Assembly: GCF_900659635.1 (NCBI RefSeq)
Contig: NZ_CAACVB010000004.1
Coordinates: 37,206-101,205 of the forward strand
Length of the DNA: 64,000 bases
Origin: Actinomadura roseirufa
GTDB lineage: Bacteria > Actinomycetota > Actinomycetes > Streptosporangiales > Streptosporangiaceae
Reading direction: 5' to 3'
Under the pieces are notes generated by a model, which worked only from the letters and a program-made list of their open reading frames with translations, made no database searches and was not told where the DNA came from. This document shows positions 44,837 to 54,229 of this stretch, piece after piece (position 1 is the first letter of the stretch; each line of letters begins with the position of its first letter). The position numbers were made by a program, and so were the translations under genes.

Positions 44837-44909
44837 AGGGCAGTGGCTCAATTGGTAGAGCACCGGTCTCCAAAACCGGCGGTTGGGGGTTCGAGTCCCT
44901 CCTGCCCTG
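44837..44909 (+). tRNA. tRNA-Trp (anticodon CCA)
   Basis: 73 bases. Acceptor AGGGCAG pairs with CTGCCCT. Anticodon arm CCGGT-CTCCAAA-ACCGG gives CCA. T arm GGGGG-TTCGAGT-CCCTC (one G-U pair). Discriminator G. Directly upstream of secE, where tRNA-Trp is found in many bacteria. Confidence 0.97.
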
Positions 44910-45030
44910 CGAGGTGCGGTGCGCGCACCCGTGCCGACCGCGCCGCGGCGGTCGCCGTGGCACACGCGGCGCGGGCCAACGCGACGACCACCCGGTGGTC
45001 GGAGCACGACCTATGAGGTGAACGGCGGCA

Positions 45031-45279
45031 ATGGCGACTGAGACGCGCGGCGAGGCCGCGGCCAAGGACGAAGGCAAGGGCAAGCCCGGTCCGAAGCGGA
45101 CCACGCCCGCTCTCTTCGTGCGCCAGGTCATCGCCGAGCTGCGCAAGGTCATCTGGCCGACGCGGCGCGAGCTCGTCACGTACACGACGGTGTCGCTCGT
45201 GTTCGTGCTGATCATGGTCGCGATCGTCTCCGGGGTCGACTGGGGTCTGCAGAAGGGGATCTACGAGATCTTCGGCTGA
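45031..45279 (+). CDS. secE: Preprotein translocase subunit SecE
   Basis: 82 residues. A short basic N-terminal region ([16 protein letters not shown]) is followed by the amphipathic helix [18 protein letters not shown], diagnostic for SecE, and a single transmembrane helix ([20 protein letters not shown]). Stabilises SecY in the membrane. ATG with GAGGTG 10 bases upstream. Between tRNA-Trp and nusG as expected; 82 bases to nusG. Confidence 0.97.
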   Translation: MATETRGEAAAKDEGKGKPGPKRTTPALFVRQVIAELRKVIWPTRRELVTYTTVSLVFVLIMVAIVSGVDWGLQKGIYEIFG

Positions 45280-45361
45280 GCCCCGCCGCACCGGGCGGAC
45301 GGCGCGCGCGCCGGCCGCCGTTCCTTCATCACCGCATACCGTTCCGAGAGAAAGAGTCACC

Positions 45362-46228
45362 GTGTCCGAGCCCTCACAGCCCTACGACGAGGCCGTTGAC
45401 GAGGCCCAGTCCGCTGCGGCTGCTGCGGCCGACCAGGCGGCCGAGCCCGCCGACGAGACGGCCGAGGAGGCCGTCGCCGCCGGCGACGCCGAGCCCGCGG
45501 ACACGAAGATCGAGGGCGAGGACGAGCCGCCCGCGGACGCGGCGGAGGGCGCCGCCGACCTGGCCGCCGCCGTCGAGGGCGACGGCGAGGAAGAGGACGA
45601 GGCGGAGGCCGCGGAAGAAGAGCCCGCCGGGCCGCCCGCCGACCCCTACGCCGAGTTCAAGATGCAGCTGCGGCTCCAGCCGGGCGACTGGTACGTCGTG
45701 CACTCCTACGCGGGGTACGAGAACCGGGTCAAGACCAACATCGAGACCCGGACGCAGACCCTGAACATGGAGGACTACATCTTCCAGATCGAGGTCCCCC
45801 AGCACGAGGTGACCGAGATCAAGGGCGGCAAGCGCCAGAAGGTCAACGAGAAGGTCCTGCCGGGCTACATCCTCGTCCGGATGGAGCTGACGGACGAGTC
45901 GTGGGCCGCGGTCCGCAACACGCCGGGCGTGACCGGGTTCGTCGGCCTGCTGAACAAGCCGTCCCCGCTGAGCCTGGACGAGGTCGCCAACCTGCTGGCC
46001 CCCGAGCCGGAGGAGGGCGTGACCAAGGCCAAGGAGCAGGCCAAGGTCGCCGCCACCGTCGACTTCGAGGTCGGCGAGTCGGTCACCGTCATGGACGGCC
46101 CGTTCGCGACCCTGCCCGCCACGGTCAACGAGATCAACGCCGAGCAGCAGAAGCTCAAGGTGCTGGTGTCGATCTTCGGCCGGGAGACCCCGGTCGAGCT
46201 GTCCTTCAACCAGGTCTCCAAGATCTGA
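45362..46228 (+). CDS. nusG: Transcription termination/antitermination protein NusG
   Basis: 288 residues. The NGN domain (about 107-215; [19 protein letters not shown]) and KOW domain (about 238-282; [19 protein letters not shown]) are standard. An acidic Ala/Glu-rich N-terminal extension of about 95 residues precedes them; such an extension occurs in other actinomycetes but is long here. Binds RNA polymerase beta-prime clamp and S10. GTG start, no strong ribosome site beyond GAGAGAAAG. Confidence 0.96.
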   Translation: MSEPSQPYDEAVDEAQSAAAAAADQAAEPADETAEEAVAAGDAEPADTKIEGEDEPPADAAEGAADLAAAVEGDGEEEDEAEAAEEEPAGPPADPYAEFKMQLRLQPGDWYVVHSYAGYENRVKTNIETRTQTLNMEDYIFQIEVPQHEVTEIKGGKRQKVNEKVLPGYILVRMELTDESWAAVRNTPGVTGFVGLLNKPSPLSLDEVANLLAPEPEEGVTKAKEQAKVAATVDFEVGESVTVMDGPFATLPATVNEINAEQQKLKVLVSIFGRETPVELSFNQVSKI

Positions 46229-46257
46229 CCGGTCCGCTCTGATCGGCACGTATCCTG
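46227..46257 (+). promoter_or_regulatory. Candidate rplK promoter
   Basis: TGACCG (46227-46232), a 19-base spacer and TATCCT (46252-46257). It overlaps the nusG stop and leaves a leader of about 170 bases before rplK. Confidence 0.4.
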
Positions 46258-46435
46258 GACGGGTCGTTCGCGCGCCGCGCGGGCGGCCCGTCGAATCTCG
46301 TCTCGGTCCGCGCCGCGGTCGGCCGCCGGCGGACGCGAGTCTCCAGTGATCCCTGCACGGTGGACGAGTCCCGCCGCCGTGTTGCCCGCGACGCGGGAGT
46401 CGGGATCAACCGTTAAATGGGACAAAGGGGTATAG

Positions 46436-46867
46436 ATGCCTCCGAAGAAGAAGAAAATCGCCGCGCTGGTCAAGGTGCAGCTGAACGCCGGTGCCGCGAC
46501 GCCCGCGCCGCCGGTCGGTACCGCGCTCGGTCCGCACGGCGTGAACATCATGGACTTCTGCAAGCAGTACAACGCCGCCACGGAGTCCCAGCGCGGCAAC
46601 GTCATCCCCGTAGAGATCACCATCTACGAGGACCGGTCGTTCAGCTTCGTCACCAAGACCCCGCCGGCCGCGCAGCTCATCCTGAAGGCCGCGGGCGTGG
46701 AGAAGGGCAGCGGCGAGCCGCACAAGACCAAGGTCGGCTCGGTCAGCCGCGACCAGATCCGCGAGATCGCCACGACCAAGATGCCCGACCTGAACGCCAA
46801 GGACCTCGACGCCGCCGAGAAGATCGTCGCCGGCACCGCCCGCTCGATGGGCATCGAGGTCAAGTAG
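46436..46867 (+). CDS. rplK: 50S ribosomal protein L11
   Basis: 143 residues, normal length. N-terminal [20 protein letters not shown] and [20 protein letters not shown] are the characteristic proline-rich switch and loop. The rRNA-binding C-terminal domain ends with ARSMGIEVK. Binds 23S rRNA at the GTPase centre with L10. ATG with AAAGGGG 6 bases upstream. Followed by rplA. Confidence 0.98.
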   Translation: MPPKKKKIAALVKVQLNAGAATPAPPVGTALGPHGVNIMDFCKQYNAATESQRGNVIPVEITIYEDRSFSFVTKTPPAAQLILKAAGVEKGSGEPHKTKVGSVSRDQIREIATTKMPDLNAKDLDAAEKIVAGTARSMGIEVK

Positions 46868-46925
46868 TCCCACCCGTGGGAGGGTCGCGCGCGGCCCGCA
46901 CCACACGTTCCATCGGAGGAACCAG

Positions 46926-47642
46926 ATGAAGCGCAGCAAGGGGTACCGCGCCGCGGCCGAGCGGATCGACCGGGAGCGGCTGTACAGCCCGGCCGAGGCC
47001 GTGAAGCTGGCCAAGGAGACCGCGGTCACCAAGTTCGACGCGACCGTCGAGGTCGCGCTGCGGCTCGGCGTCGACCCGCGCAAGGCCGACCAGATGGTGC
47101 GCGGCACCGTCAACCTGCCGCACGGCACCGGCAAGACCGCCCGCGTGCTGGTCTTCGCCGGCGGCGCGAAGGCCGAGGAGGCCCGCGAGGCCGGGGCCGA
47201 CCTGGTCGGCTCGGACGACATGATCGAGCGGATCCAGGGCGGTTTCCTGGACTTCGACGCGGTCGTGGCGACGCCGGACCAGATGGGCAAGGTCGGTCGG
47301 CTGGGCCGGGTGCTCGGCCCGCGCGGCCTGATGCCGAACCCGAAGACCGGCACGGTCACCATGGACGTGGCCAAGGCCGTGACCGACATCAAGGGCGGCA
47401 AGATCGAGTTCCGGGTGGACCGGCACGCGAACCTGCACTTCATCATCGGCAAGGCGTCCTTCGACGAGCGCCAGCTGGTGGAGAACTACGCCGCCGCCGT
47501 CGAGGAGATCCAGCGGCTCAAGCCGTCGGCCGCCAAGGGCCGCTACGTCAAGAAGGCCGCGCTGACCACCTCGATGGGCCCGAGCATCCCGGTGGACCCG
47601 AACGCGGTCCGCAACCTGACCGCGGAGTTCGAGGAGGCCTGA
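46926..47642 (+). CDS. rplA: 50S ribosomal protein L1
   Basis: 238 residues. The start [20 protein letters not shown] and the block [19 protein letters not shown] are L1 signatures. L1 typically represses its own mRNA. ATG with GGAGGAACC 3 bases upstream. Ends with a well-formed terminator. Confidence 0.98.
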   Translation: MKRSKGYRAAAERIDRERLYSPAEAVKLAKETAVTKFDATVEVALRLGVDPRKADQMVRGTVNLPHGTGKTARVLVFAGGAKAEEAREAGADLVGSDDMIERIQGGFLDFDAVVATPDQMGKVGRLGRVLGPRGLMPNPKTGTVTMDVAKAVTDIKGGKIEFRVDRHANLHFIIGKASFDERQLVENYAAAVEEIQRLKPSAAKGRYVKKAALTTSMGPSIPVDPNAVRNLTAEFEEA

Positions 47643-47673
47643 TCCGGGTCCTCCCGGGTCAGCGGTACGCATT

Positions 47674-47714
47674 CGGCAGGGCATTCCCGTTCCGGGGGTG
47701 CCCTGCCGCTTTTT
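47674..47714 (+). terminator. Intrinsic terminator of rplKA
   Basis: CGGCAGGGCA (47674-47683) pairs with TGCCCTGCCG (47699-47708); CTTTTT follows. Stem 10 bp, loop 15 bases. Confidence 0.9.
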
Positions 47715-47910
47715 CCGGGGTCGTCGCGCGGACGGTTCCGATGGGGCGCGCACCCTGTTTCATCCCGCTCGGCGCGCCGTAGGGCAATGGCGGAGGTACG
47801 CCCGAGGTCGTAGGGTGCTCCACCCCATTCGTACCACCGGGGGATGTAGCGGCGTTGGACCGCGGCGAGACTGGGGACACCAGCAGGGCGACAAGAGAGG
47901 TGTGACCCCC

Positions 47911-48768
47911 ATGAACCGACGAGTGCTCGTGGCGGCCGGCGGTACCGCCGTCGGCGCCGCGCTCCTCCTGTCCGGATGCGGCGGGGACGGGTCCGGCACC
48001 GGCTCGACGAACAACATGAAGCTGACGGCCAACGAGGCGCTGCTGAAGTCGTCCCAGAAGACGGGCGAGGCGGACTCGTTCAAGGCCGACCTCACCGTGA
48101 CCGGCACCGGCGCCACCGGCGGCAGGGTCCACGCGAACGGGCAGTTCCGGCTGCGCCCGGCGCTGAAGTTCAGCGCGCGGCTGGACGAGTTCAGCCCGGG
48201 GGGCCAGGGCGTGCCGGGTCTCAAGGGGCAGGCGATCTTCACCGACAACGTGCTGTACGCCAAGGTCCCGCAGCTCGCCCAGTTCGTCAGCGGCGGCAAG
48301 CCGTGGGTGAAGGTCGACGTGGGTCAGGTCTCGAAGACCACAGGGCTCGACGTCCAGGACCTCGTGAACCAGGTCCAGAAGGTGGACCCGGCCGAGCAGA
48401 CGAAGATGTTCACCGGTTCCAAGGACGCCCGCCAGGTCGGCACCGAGACGATCGACGGCGTGCAGACCACGCACTACACCGGCACGGTGACCACGGAGGA
48501 GGCCCTGAACCGCCTCGACCCGCCGTCCCGTGACAGGGTGCGCCGCTGGCTGCCGAAGGAGGGCACCGGCGGGAAGATCGCCTTCGACCTGTGGACGGAC
48601 GGCAAGAACCTGCCCCGCAAGCTCGTCTCCAAGTCGACCAACGCGCAGGGGGACGACGGCTCGGTGACGGTCCTGTACAGCGACTACGGAAAGTCGTTCG
48701 GCGTCAACCCGCCGCCGTCCGACGAGGTCGGGGAGCTGTCGCTGGGCTCGCTGTTCGGGGGCCGCTGA
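47911..48768 (+). CDS. LppX/LprG-like lipoprotein, first of a tandem pair
   Basis: 285 residues. Signal peptide and lipobox LLSGC with cysteine 23. A mature domain begins NEALLKSSQKTGEADSFKAD and contains YAKVPQLAQFVSGGKPWVKV and DGVQTTHYTGTVTTEEALN. These blocks resemble the LppX/LprAFG family, which carries lipids in a hydrophobic pocket; the resemblance is by eye. ATG; GAGAGG is about 12 bases upstream. A pair of such lipoprotein genes between rplA and rplJ occurs in streptomycetes (from memory). Confidence 0.85.
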   Translation: MNRRVLVAAGGTAVGAALLLSGCGGDGSGTGSTNNMKLTANEALLKSSQKTGEADSFKADLTVTGTGATGGRVHANGQFRLRPALKFSARLDEFSPGGQGVPGLKGQAIFTDNVLYAKVPQLAQFVSGGKPWVKVDVGQVSKTTGLDVQDLVNQVQKVDPAEQTKMFTGSKDARQVGTETIDGVQTTHYTGTVTTEEALNRLDPPSRDRVRRWLPKEGTGGKIAFDLWTDGKNLPRKLVSKSTNAQGDDGSVTVLYSDYGKSFGVNPPPSDEVGELSLGSLFGGR

Positions 48769-48895
48769 GCAGTGGGCGCCCTGATCACATATCCTGTGAT
48801 CAAGGCGACCGGAACTCGCCTAGTCTCCGCTGCGTCCCATGGAACGTCCGGCCGGAGCGCTCGGGCACTCAGACCAGACGAAGGAGACCCCCCAG

Positions 48896-49777
48896 ATGAT
48901 CCGTCGCTTCGCCGCGGGCACGGCGCTGGCCACCGGCCTCGCCCTCTCGCTCACCGGCTGTCTCGGTGACGCCGGCAAGAAAGTGGACGAGGCCGGTAAG
49001 AACATCCGCCTGACCGCGGTGCAGGTGCTCGGCAGGACGGCCGAGAAGACGGGCTCGACCGACTCCTTCAAGGCCGACCTGTCGATGCGGACGACCGGCT
49101 CGGCCGCCGGTGGCGTCACCATGACCGGCACGATGCGGTACCGCACGAAGCCGGATCTGGCCTACAGCATGGACTTCGGCCGGATGTCGGTCGGCGGCAA
49201 GTCGGTCCCCGGGATGAAGCAGATCCTGGTGGGCCGGACGATGTACATGAAGATGCCGATGCTCAGCGCGCTGGGCGGCGGCGCGTCCGCCAAGCCATGG
49301 GTGAAGATCTCGCTGGACGAGCTGGGGCAGCGGGCCGGGATGAACATCGACCAGATGCTCGACCAGGCGCGGCGGATGGACCCGGTACAGAACACGAAGA
49401 TGCTGACGGCGTCCAAGGACGCCCGGGAAGTCGGCAAGGAGACGGTGGACGGCGTGCAGACGACGCACTTCACCGGCACCTACCGGATGGAGGACGCGAT
49501 CGCCAAGCTCCCGCCGGAGCAGCAGGAGGCATACCGCAAGTCGCTGCAGACGTCCGGTATGGAGGGCATGGCCTTCGACCTGTGGGTGGACGGCCAGAAC
49601 CTGCCCCGCAAGATGCGGATGACGGGCCGGCAGGGCGCCGCCGGGGAGATGACGATGACGATGGCCTACCACGACTTCGGCAAGCCGGTGGACATCGCCG
49701 CGCCGCCGGCCGACCAGGTGGGCGACCTCGGCGCCATGGTGAAGAACCTCGGCGGTGTGAAGCCTCCGGGCGCCTGA
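48896..49777 (+). CDS. LppX/LprG-like lipoprotein, second of the pair
   Basis: 293 residues. Lipobox SLTGC with cysteine 22. It shares the architecture and specific blocks with the previous gene: TEKTGSTDSFKAD-type start, PWVKISLDELGQ, and TVDGVQTTHFTGTYRMEDAI (versus TIDGVQTTHYTGTVTTEEAL). The two therefore arose by duplication. ATG with AAGGAG 11 bases upstream. A GC-rich hairpin follows. Likely extracellular lipid/ligand-binding lipoprotein; function not established. Confidence 0.86.
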   Translation: MIRRFAAGTALATGLALSLTGCLGDAGKKVDEAGKNIRLTAVQVLGRTAEKTGSTDSFKADLSMRTTGSAAGGVTMTGTMRYRTKPDLAYSMDFGRMSVGGKSVPGMKQILVGRTMYMKMPMLSALGGGASAKPWVKISLDELGQRAGMNIDQMLDQARRMDPVQNTKMLTASKDAREVGKETVDGVQTTHFTGTYRMEDAIAKLPPEQQEAYRKSLQTSGMEGMAFDLWVDGQNLPRKMRMTGRQGAAGEMTMTMAYHDFGKPVDIAAPPADQVGDLGAMVKNLGGVKPPGA

Positions 49778-50104
49778 CCCGGAACGCTCACGGAGCCGCG
49801 CACGAGACGGGGCCGCGCCGCGACGGCGCGGCCCCGCCGCGTTCGCCGAACCGATTTGTTAAGCGGGCCCGCATACGCGTACCCTGTTGTCCGCCGAAGA
49901 CCGCCGGTCGTCATCCCACCCGGGGTGACCGAAGGACCCGACCTCGTCGGGCGGCCAGCGTAGGTGAGACGTGAGCTTCCCGCATGGCCTCCGTGCCTTG
50001 CCTGACGCCCCGTGCGCCTGCGCCGGGGCGTTTTTTGGTGGATCCGACCCCGTCTCCGTGACGGGTGCGGATCGCAAGCCACCCAGGTAATCGGAAGGAG
50101 GCCC
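49778..50104 (+). promoter_or_regulatory. rplJL promoter and L10 leader region
   Basis: Three parts can be read. A 12-bp hairpin, GGGGCCGCGCCG/CGGCGCGGCCCC (49809-49835), ends the lipoprotein unit. The promoter is TTGTTA (49856-49861), an 18-base spacer and TACCCT (49880-49885). A leader of about 210 bases follows, with a terminator-like stem near its end. L10 or the L10-L12 complex represses translation by binding this leader in bacteria, and GTAGGTGAGACGTGAGC near 49960-49976 resembles the L10-leader core. The RNA fold was not computed. Confidence 0.68.
50005..50036 (+). terminator. Attenuator-like terminator in the L10 leader
   Basis: ACGCCCCG (50005-50012) pairs with CGGGGCGT (50024-50031) followed by a T run (TTTTTT to 50036). 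It lies 68 bases before rplJ, inside the leader, so it is likely conditional. Confidence 0.75.
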
Positions 50105-50698
50105 ATGGCTAAGGCCGAGAAGGCCGCGGCGATCGCCGAGCTCAAGACCGAGTTCGAGAGCTCCACCGGCGCCGTGCTGACCGAGTACCGCGGGCTCACG
50201 GTCGCGCAGCTCAAGGAGCTGCGCACCAACCTCGGCGAGAACGCGAGGTTCGCCGTGGTGAAGAACACGCTGACCAAGCGCGCGGCGGACGAGGCCGGTG
50301 TCGACGAGCGGTTCCGCGAACTGCTCGAGGGACCGTCGGCCATCGCGTTCGTCCGCGGCGACGTGGTCGAGGCCGCCAAGGGCCTGCGTGACTTCGCCAA
50401 GGCCAACCCGCTGCTGGTGATCAAGGGCGGCTTCATCGACGGTCAGTCGATGGACGCCGCCGAGGTCACCAAGCTCGCGGACCTCGAGTCGCGCGAGGTG
50501 CTCCTCGCGAAGCTGGCCGGTGCGATGAAGGGCACGATGGCGAACGCCGCGGGCCTGTTCAACGCCCTGCCGACGCAGGCGGCCCAGCTGGTGGAGGCCC
50601 TGCGCGTCAAGCGCGAGGCCGCCGGCGAGACCGCCGAGGCGCCGGCCGCCGAGGCCGCCGCCCCCGAGGCGACCGCCGACGAGGCTCCCGCCGAGTAG
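50105..50698 (+). CDS. rplJ: 50S ribosomal protein L10
   Basis: 197 residues. L10 features: [20 protein letters not shown] and [13 protein letters not shown]. The C-terminal helix that carries L7/L12 dimers is followed by an Ala/Glu tail (about 25 residues). ATG with AAGGAGG 5 bases upstream. Preceded by its leader and followed by rplL after 52 bases. Confidence 0.97.
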   Translation: MAKAEKAAAIAELKTEFESSTGAVLTEYRGLTVAQLKELRTNLGENARFAVVKNTLTKRAADEAGVDERFRELLEGPSAIAFVRGDVVEAAKGLRDFAKANPLLVIKGGFIDGQSMDAAEVTKLADLESREVLLAKLAGAMKGTMANAAGLFNALPTQAAQLVEALRVKREAAGETAEAPAAEAAAPEATADEAPAE

Positions 50699-50750
50699 GC
50701 ACCCGCGGTTCCCCACACCCCAGAACTGAAGCCATAGCGGAGGAAAGATC

Positions 50751-51140
50751 ATGGCGAAGCTCAGCACCGACGACCTGCTCGACGCCTTCAAGGAGATGAC
50801 CCTCCTCGAGCTCTCGGACTTCCTGAAGGAGTTCGAGAACACCTTCGACGTCAAGGCCGCCGCGCCCGTCGCGGCCGTCGCCGCGGCCCCCGCCGCCGGT
50901 GGCGGCGGTGGCGAGGAGGCCGCCGTCCAGGACGAGTTCGACGTCATCCTCGAGGGTGCCGGCGACAAGAAGATCCAGGTCATCAAGGAGGTCCGCGCGC
51001 TGACGAGCCTCGGCCTCAAGGAGGCCAAGGACCTGGTCGACAGCGCGCCGAAGCCGCTGCTGGAGAAGGTCAACAAGGAGACGGCCGACAAGGCCAAGGA
51101 GGCCCTGGAGAAGGCCGGCGCGTCGGTCACCGTCAAGTAA
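50751..51140 (+). CDS. rplL: 50S ribosomal protein L7/L12
   Basis: 129 residues. N-terminal dimerisation helix ([20 protein letters not shown]), Ala/Gly hinge, and C-terminal factor-binding domain [20 protein letters not shown]. Recruits elongation factors to the ribosome. ATG with GGAGGAA 7 bases upstream. Ends with a terminator. Confidence 0.98.
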   Translation: MAKLSTDDLLDAFKEMTLLELSDFLKEFENTFDVKAAAPVAAVAAAPAAGGGGGEEAAVQDEFDVILEGAGDKKIQVIKEVRALTSLGLKEAKDLVDSAPKPLLEKVNKETADKAKEALEKAGASVTVK

Positions 51141-51473
51141 CGACGGCTCCGAGCCGGAGCCCGCGCGGCTCCACCGCTCTCCTGGAGGCGGTCGTCCCAC
51201 CCCGGTGGGACGGCCGCCTCTTTGTGTTTCCGCTGGTCCGTCCGCTCTCGGCCCGCGGTGGCCCTAAGTAACGATTGTCTTACAAGGTCATATTTCGCAG
51301 CCGATCTGGCACCGAACCCCTTCCATTTGGGCGGCGGGCCGCTACGGTAGTGGAACCCGTCACACCTACCGGGCGGTAGCCACGGAAGGGACACGCGGTG
51401 TGACGGCCGCACGAGCCTGTGTGCTCCTCGCTCATGGTCCGGAATCCCCCCCGGCCTGGACGAAAGGTGACGA
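51141..51473. other. Region between rplL and the mce operon
   Basis: 333 bases. The terminator listed separately is at the left. To the right an AT-rich patch, GTAACGATTGTCTTACAAGG (51268-51287) and TCATATTTCG, is a likely binding or promoter area for the mce operon. I cannot fix -35 and -10 boxes with certainty. Confidence 0.45.
51185..51228 (+). terminator. Intrinsic terminator of rplJL
   Basis: GAGGCGGTCGTCCCAC (51185-51200) pairs with GTGGGACGGCCGCCTC (51205-51220) with one G-U pair. TTTGTGTTT follows. It separates ribosomal from mce transcription. Confidence 0.92.
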
Positions 51474-52547
51474 GTGGGCGTCGAGATCAGGGTCGAGGGT
51501 CTGACGAAGTCCTTCGGCCGCCAGACGATCTGGCGGGACGTGTCGCTGACGCTGCCCGCGGGGGAGATCTCCGTTCTCCTCGGCCCGTCCGGCACCGGCA
51601 AGTCCGTGTTCCTGAAGTCCCTGGTCGGCCTGCTCAAGCCCGACCGCGGCCACATCTGGATCGGCGACCGCGACCTGCCGCGCCTGCGGGAGTCCAAGCT
51701 CTACGAGACGCGCAAGCTGTTCGGCGTGCTCTTCCAGGACGGCGCCCTGTTCGGGTCCATGAACCTGTACGACAACATCGCCTTCCCGCTGCGGGAGCAC
51801 ACGAGGAAGTCCGAGTCCGAGGTCAGGCGGATCGTCCTCGGCAAGATGGAGATGGTCGGTCTCCTCGGCGCCGAGAAGAAGCTGCCCGGCGAGATCTCCG
51901 GCGGCATGAAGAAGCGCGCCGGGCTGGCCCGCGCGCTCGTCCTCGACCCCGAGATCCTGCTGGTGGACGAGCCGGACTCCGGCCTCGACCCGGTGCGCAC
52001 CGCCTACCTGAACCAGCTGATCGTCGACCTGAACGCGCAGATCGACGCGACGTTCCTGATCGTCACCCACGACATCAACACCGCCCGGACCGTTCCGGAC
52101 AACATCGGCCTGCTGTTCCGCCGCGAGCTGGTGATGTTCGGGCCGCGCGAGATGCTGCTGTCCAGCGAGGAACCGGTCGTCCGGCAGTTCCTGAACGCCC
52201 GCCGGGTCGGCCCGATCGGCATGTCGGAGGAGAAGGACGTCTCCGAGCTGGAGGCCGAGGCCAAGATGGGCCACGACCCGGGCAAGCTCCCGCCGATCCC
52301 GCCGCAGCTGATGGCCAGTGACGGCCGGATCCGCCCGGCGCAGCACGTCCCCGGCGCCTGGTGCGCCGCGCACGGCGTCACGCCGCCGCCCGGTTCGTTC
52401 ATCGACGACATGGGCCGCGACTGGGTGGAGGAGTGGCCGCGGTACGTGGCGTCCATGGCGCCCGCCGCGGCGGGGACGACCGGCGGGCCCGGCCACGTCC
52501 CGGGCGGACCGCCGCCCGGCGGGCCGGCGGCGGGCGCGGGGCGCTGA
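51474..52547 (+). CDS. mceG: Mce transporter ATP-binding protein (MceG/Mkl)
   Basis: 357 residues. ABC ATPase with Walker A GPSGTGKS (37-44), signature ISGGMKKR, Walker B ILLVDEPDSGLDP and the H-loop VTHD. It energises the permease pair and MceA-F complex that imports lipids or sterols. Beyond the ATPase core is a C-terminal extension of about 110 residues with MASDGRIRPAQHVPG and a proline-rich end; Mkl-type ATPases have such a tail. GTG with AAAGGTGA 4 bases upstream. Overlaps the next gene by one base. Confidence 0.94.
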   Translation: MGVEIRVEGLTKSFGRQTIWRDVSLTLPAGEISVLLGPSGTGKSVFLKSLVGLLKPDRGHIWIGDRDLPRLRESKLYETRKLFGVLFQDGALFGSMNLYDNIAFPLREHTRKSESEVRRIVLGKMEMVGLLGAEKKLPGEISGGMKKRAGLARALVLDPEILLVDEPDSGLDPVRTAYLNQLIVDLNAQIDATFLIVTHDINTARTVPDNIGLLFRRELVMFGPREMLLSSEEPVVRQFLNARRVGPIGMSEEKDVSELEAEAKMGHDPGKLPPIPPQLMASDGRIRPAQHVPGAWCAAHGVTPPPGSFIDDMGRDWVEEWPRYVASMAPAAAGTTGGPGHVPGGPPPGGPAAGAGR

Positions 52548-53416
52548 TGTCGGCTCCCGGTATCGGCGCCGGCCGTCGGCGGGACGGTGACGGCGGCGCC
52601 AGGGGTGACGGCGGAGGCTCCCCGGGCGCGCTGCACCGGATCGGTGACGGCCTGGCCAACGTCACGGTCAGGGAACCCGGCCGTTTCTTCGCCCTGTGCC
52701 TGGACACCGGCCGGGCGATGTTCCAGTGGCCGTTCCAGTGGCGCGAGTTCGTCCAGCAGGCGTGGTTCATCGTCAGCGTCACGGTGGTCCCGACGATGCT
52801 CGTCGCCATCCCCTTCGGCGGCGTCCTGTCGTTGCAGGTCGGCGGGCTCATCCGGCAGCTGGGCGCGCAGTCCTACACCGGCGCGACGGCGGTGGTGGCG
52901 ATCGTCCGCGAGGCGAGCCCGCTGGTCACCTCCCTGCTGGTGGCGGGCGCCGCGGGGTCGGCGATGTGCGCCGACATCGGCTCGCGGAAGATCCGCGAGG
53001 AGATCGACGCGATGGAGGTGCTCGGCATCAACCCGCTGCACCGGCTCGTGGTGCCGCGGATGCTGGCCTGCGCGTTCGTCGCGCTGTTCCTGAACGGGCT
53101 CGTCTCGGTGGTCGGCCTGGTCGGCGGCTACTTCTTCAACGTCATGCTGCAGGACGGCACGCCCGGCGCCTACCTCGCCTCGTTCAACGCGATCGCCCAG
53201 CTCCCCGACCTGGTCCAGGCCGAGGTCAAGGCGTTCGTGTTCGGCATCACCGCCGGGCTGGTCGCCGCCTACAAGGGGCTGAACGCCAAGGGCGGCCCGA
53301 AGGGCGTGGGGGACGCGGTCAACCAGACCGTCGTCATCACCTTCATGCTGCTCTTCGTGGAGAACTTCCTGATCTCCACGCTGTACTTCCAGCTCGTCCC
53401 CTCGAAGGGGATGTGA
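52547..53416 (+). CDS. yrbEA: YrbE-like MlaE permease, first
   Basis: 289 residues, the inner-membrane permease (MlaE family), with five or six helices. A glycine/arginine-rich N-terminal 30 residues are not conserved. The family core includes VAIVREASPLVTSLLVAGAAGSA and EIDAMEVLGINPLHRLVVPR. ATG overlapping the mceG stop. The second permease ATG overlaps its stop. Confidence 0.95.
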   Translation: MSAPGIGAGRRRDGDGGARGDGGGSPGALHRIGDGLANVTVREPGRFFALCLDTGRAMFQWPFQWREFVQQAWFIVSVTVVPTMLVAIPFGGVLSLQVGGLIRQLGAQSYTGATAVVAIVREASPLVTSLLVAGAAGSAMCADIGSRKIREEIDAMEVLGINPLHRLVVPRMLACAFVALFLNGLVSVVGLVGGYFFNVMLQDGTPGAYLASFNAIAQLPDLVQAEVKAFVFGITAGLVAAYKGLNAKGGPKGVGDAVNQTVVITFMLLFVENFLISTLYFQLVPSKGM

Positions 53417-54225
53417 TGGCGGTCTCGCCGCTCACGCGGCTGGAGGACCTCGGGCACCAGCTGTCCTTCTACGCCCGCGCGTTCGCGTGGACGTTCCGGG
53501 TGCTGCGCCGCTACCGCACCGAGGTGCTGCGGCTGCTGGCGGAGGTGAGCCTCGGCACCGGCGGGCTGGCGGTGATCGGCGGTTCGGTGGCGATCGTCGG
53601 GTTCATGACCTTCTTCACCGGAAGCCAGGTCGGCCTCCAGGGCTACAACTCGCTGAACCAGATCGGCACGGCCGCGTTCACCGGGTTCGTCGCGTCCTAC
53701 TTCAACACGCGCGAGATCGCGCCGCTGGTGTCGGCGCTGGCGCTGTCGGCGACGGTCGGCTGCGGCTTCACCGCCCAGCTCGGCGCGATGCGGATCTCCG
53801 ACGAGATCGACGCGCTGGAGGTCATGGCCGTCCCGTCGATGCCGTTCCTGGTCACGACCCGGATGCTGGCGGGGATGATCGCGGTCGTCCCGCTGTACAT
53901 CGTGGGCCTGCTCGCCTCCTACGGGGCGACGCGGCTGATCGTGACCATGTTCTACGGGCAGTCGACCGGGACCTACGACCACTACTTCCACCTGTTCCTG
54001 CCGCCGGACGACATCCTGTGGTCGTTCGGCAAGGTGATCGTCTTCGCGGTGCTGGTGATGCTGATCCACTGCTACCACGGCTACCACGCGAGCGGCGGCC
54101 CGGCCGGGGTGGGCGTCGCCGTGGGCCGCGCCGTCCGCACCAGCATCGTCGTGATCAACGTGGTGGACCTGATGCTGGGCATGGCGATCTGGGGCGCCGA
54201 CGCCGGCGTGCGGATCGCGGGGTGA
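53416..54225 (+). CDS. yrbEB: YrbE-like MlaE permease, second
   Basis: 269 residues. MlaE core: EIAPLVSALALSATVGCGFT, RISDEIDALEVMAVPSMPF. With the first permease it forms the heterodimer that the MceG ATPase drives. The ATG overlaps the previous stop. mceA begins 5 bases after its end. Confidence 0.95.
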   Translation: MAVSPLTRLEDLGHQLSFYARAFAWTFRVLRRYRTEVLRLLAEVSLGTGGLAVIGGSVAIVGFMTFFTGSQVGLQGYNSLNQIGTAAFTGFVASYFNTREIAPLVSALALSATVGCGFTAQLGAMRISDEIDALEVMAVPSMPFLVTTRMLAGMIAVVPLYIVGLLASYGATRLIVTMFYGQSTGTYDHYFHLFLPPDDILWSFGKVIVFAVLVMLIHCYHGYHASGGPAGVGVAVGRAVRTSIVVINVVDLMLGMAIWGADAGVRIAG

Positions 54226-54229
54226 GGGC

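Noticed and set aside
44985..45001. A 17-base dyad (CGACCACC-C-GGTGGTCG) 29 bases before secE as an operator
   Set aside because: A simple GC-rich hairpin of this size is common in this genome. It may just be a tRNA-Trp processing or termination hairpin, and no regulator is nearby.
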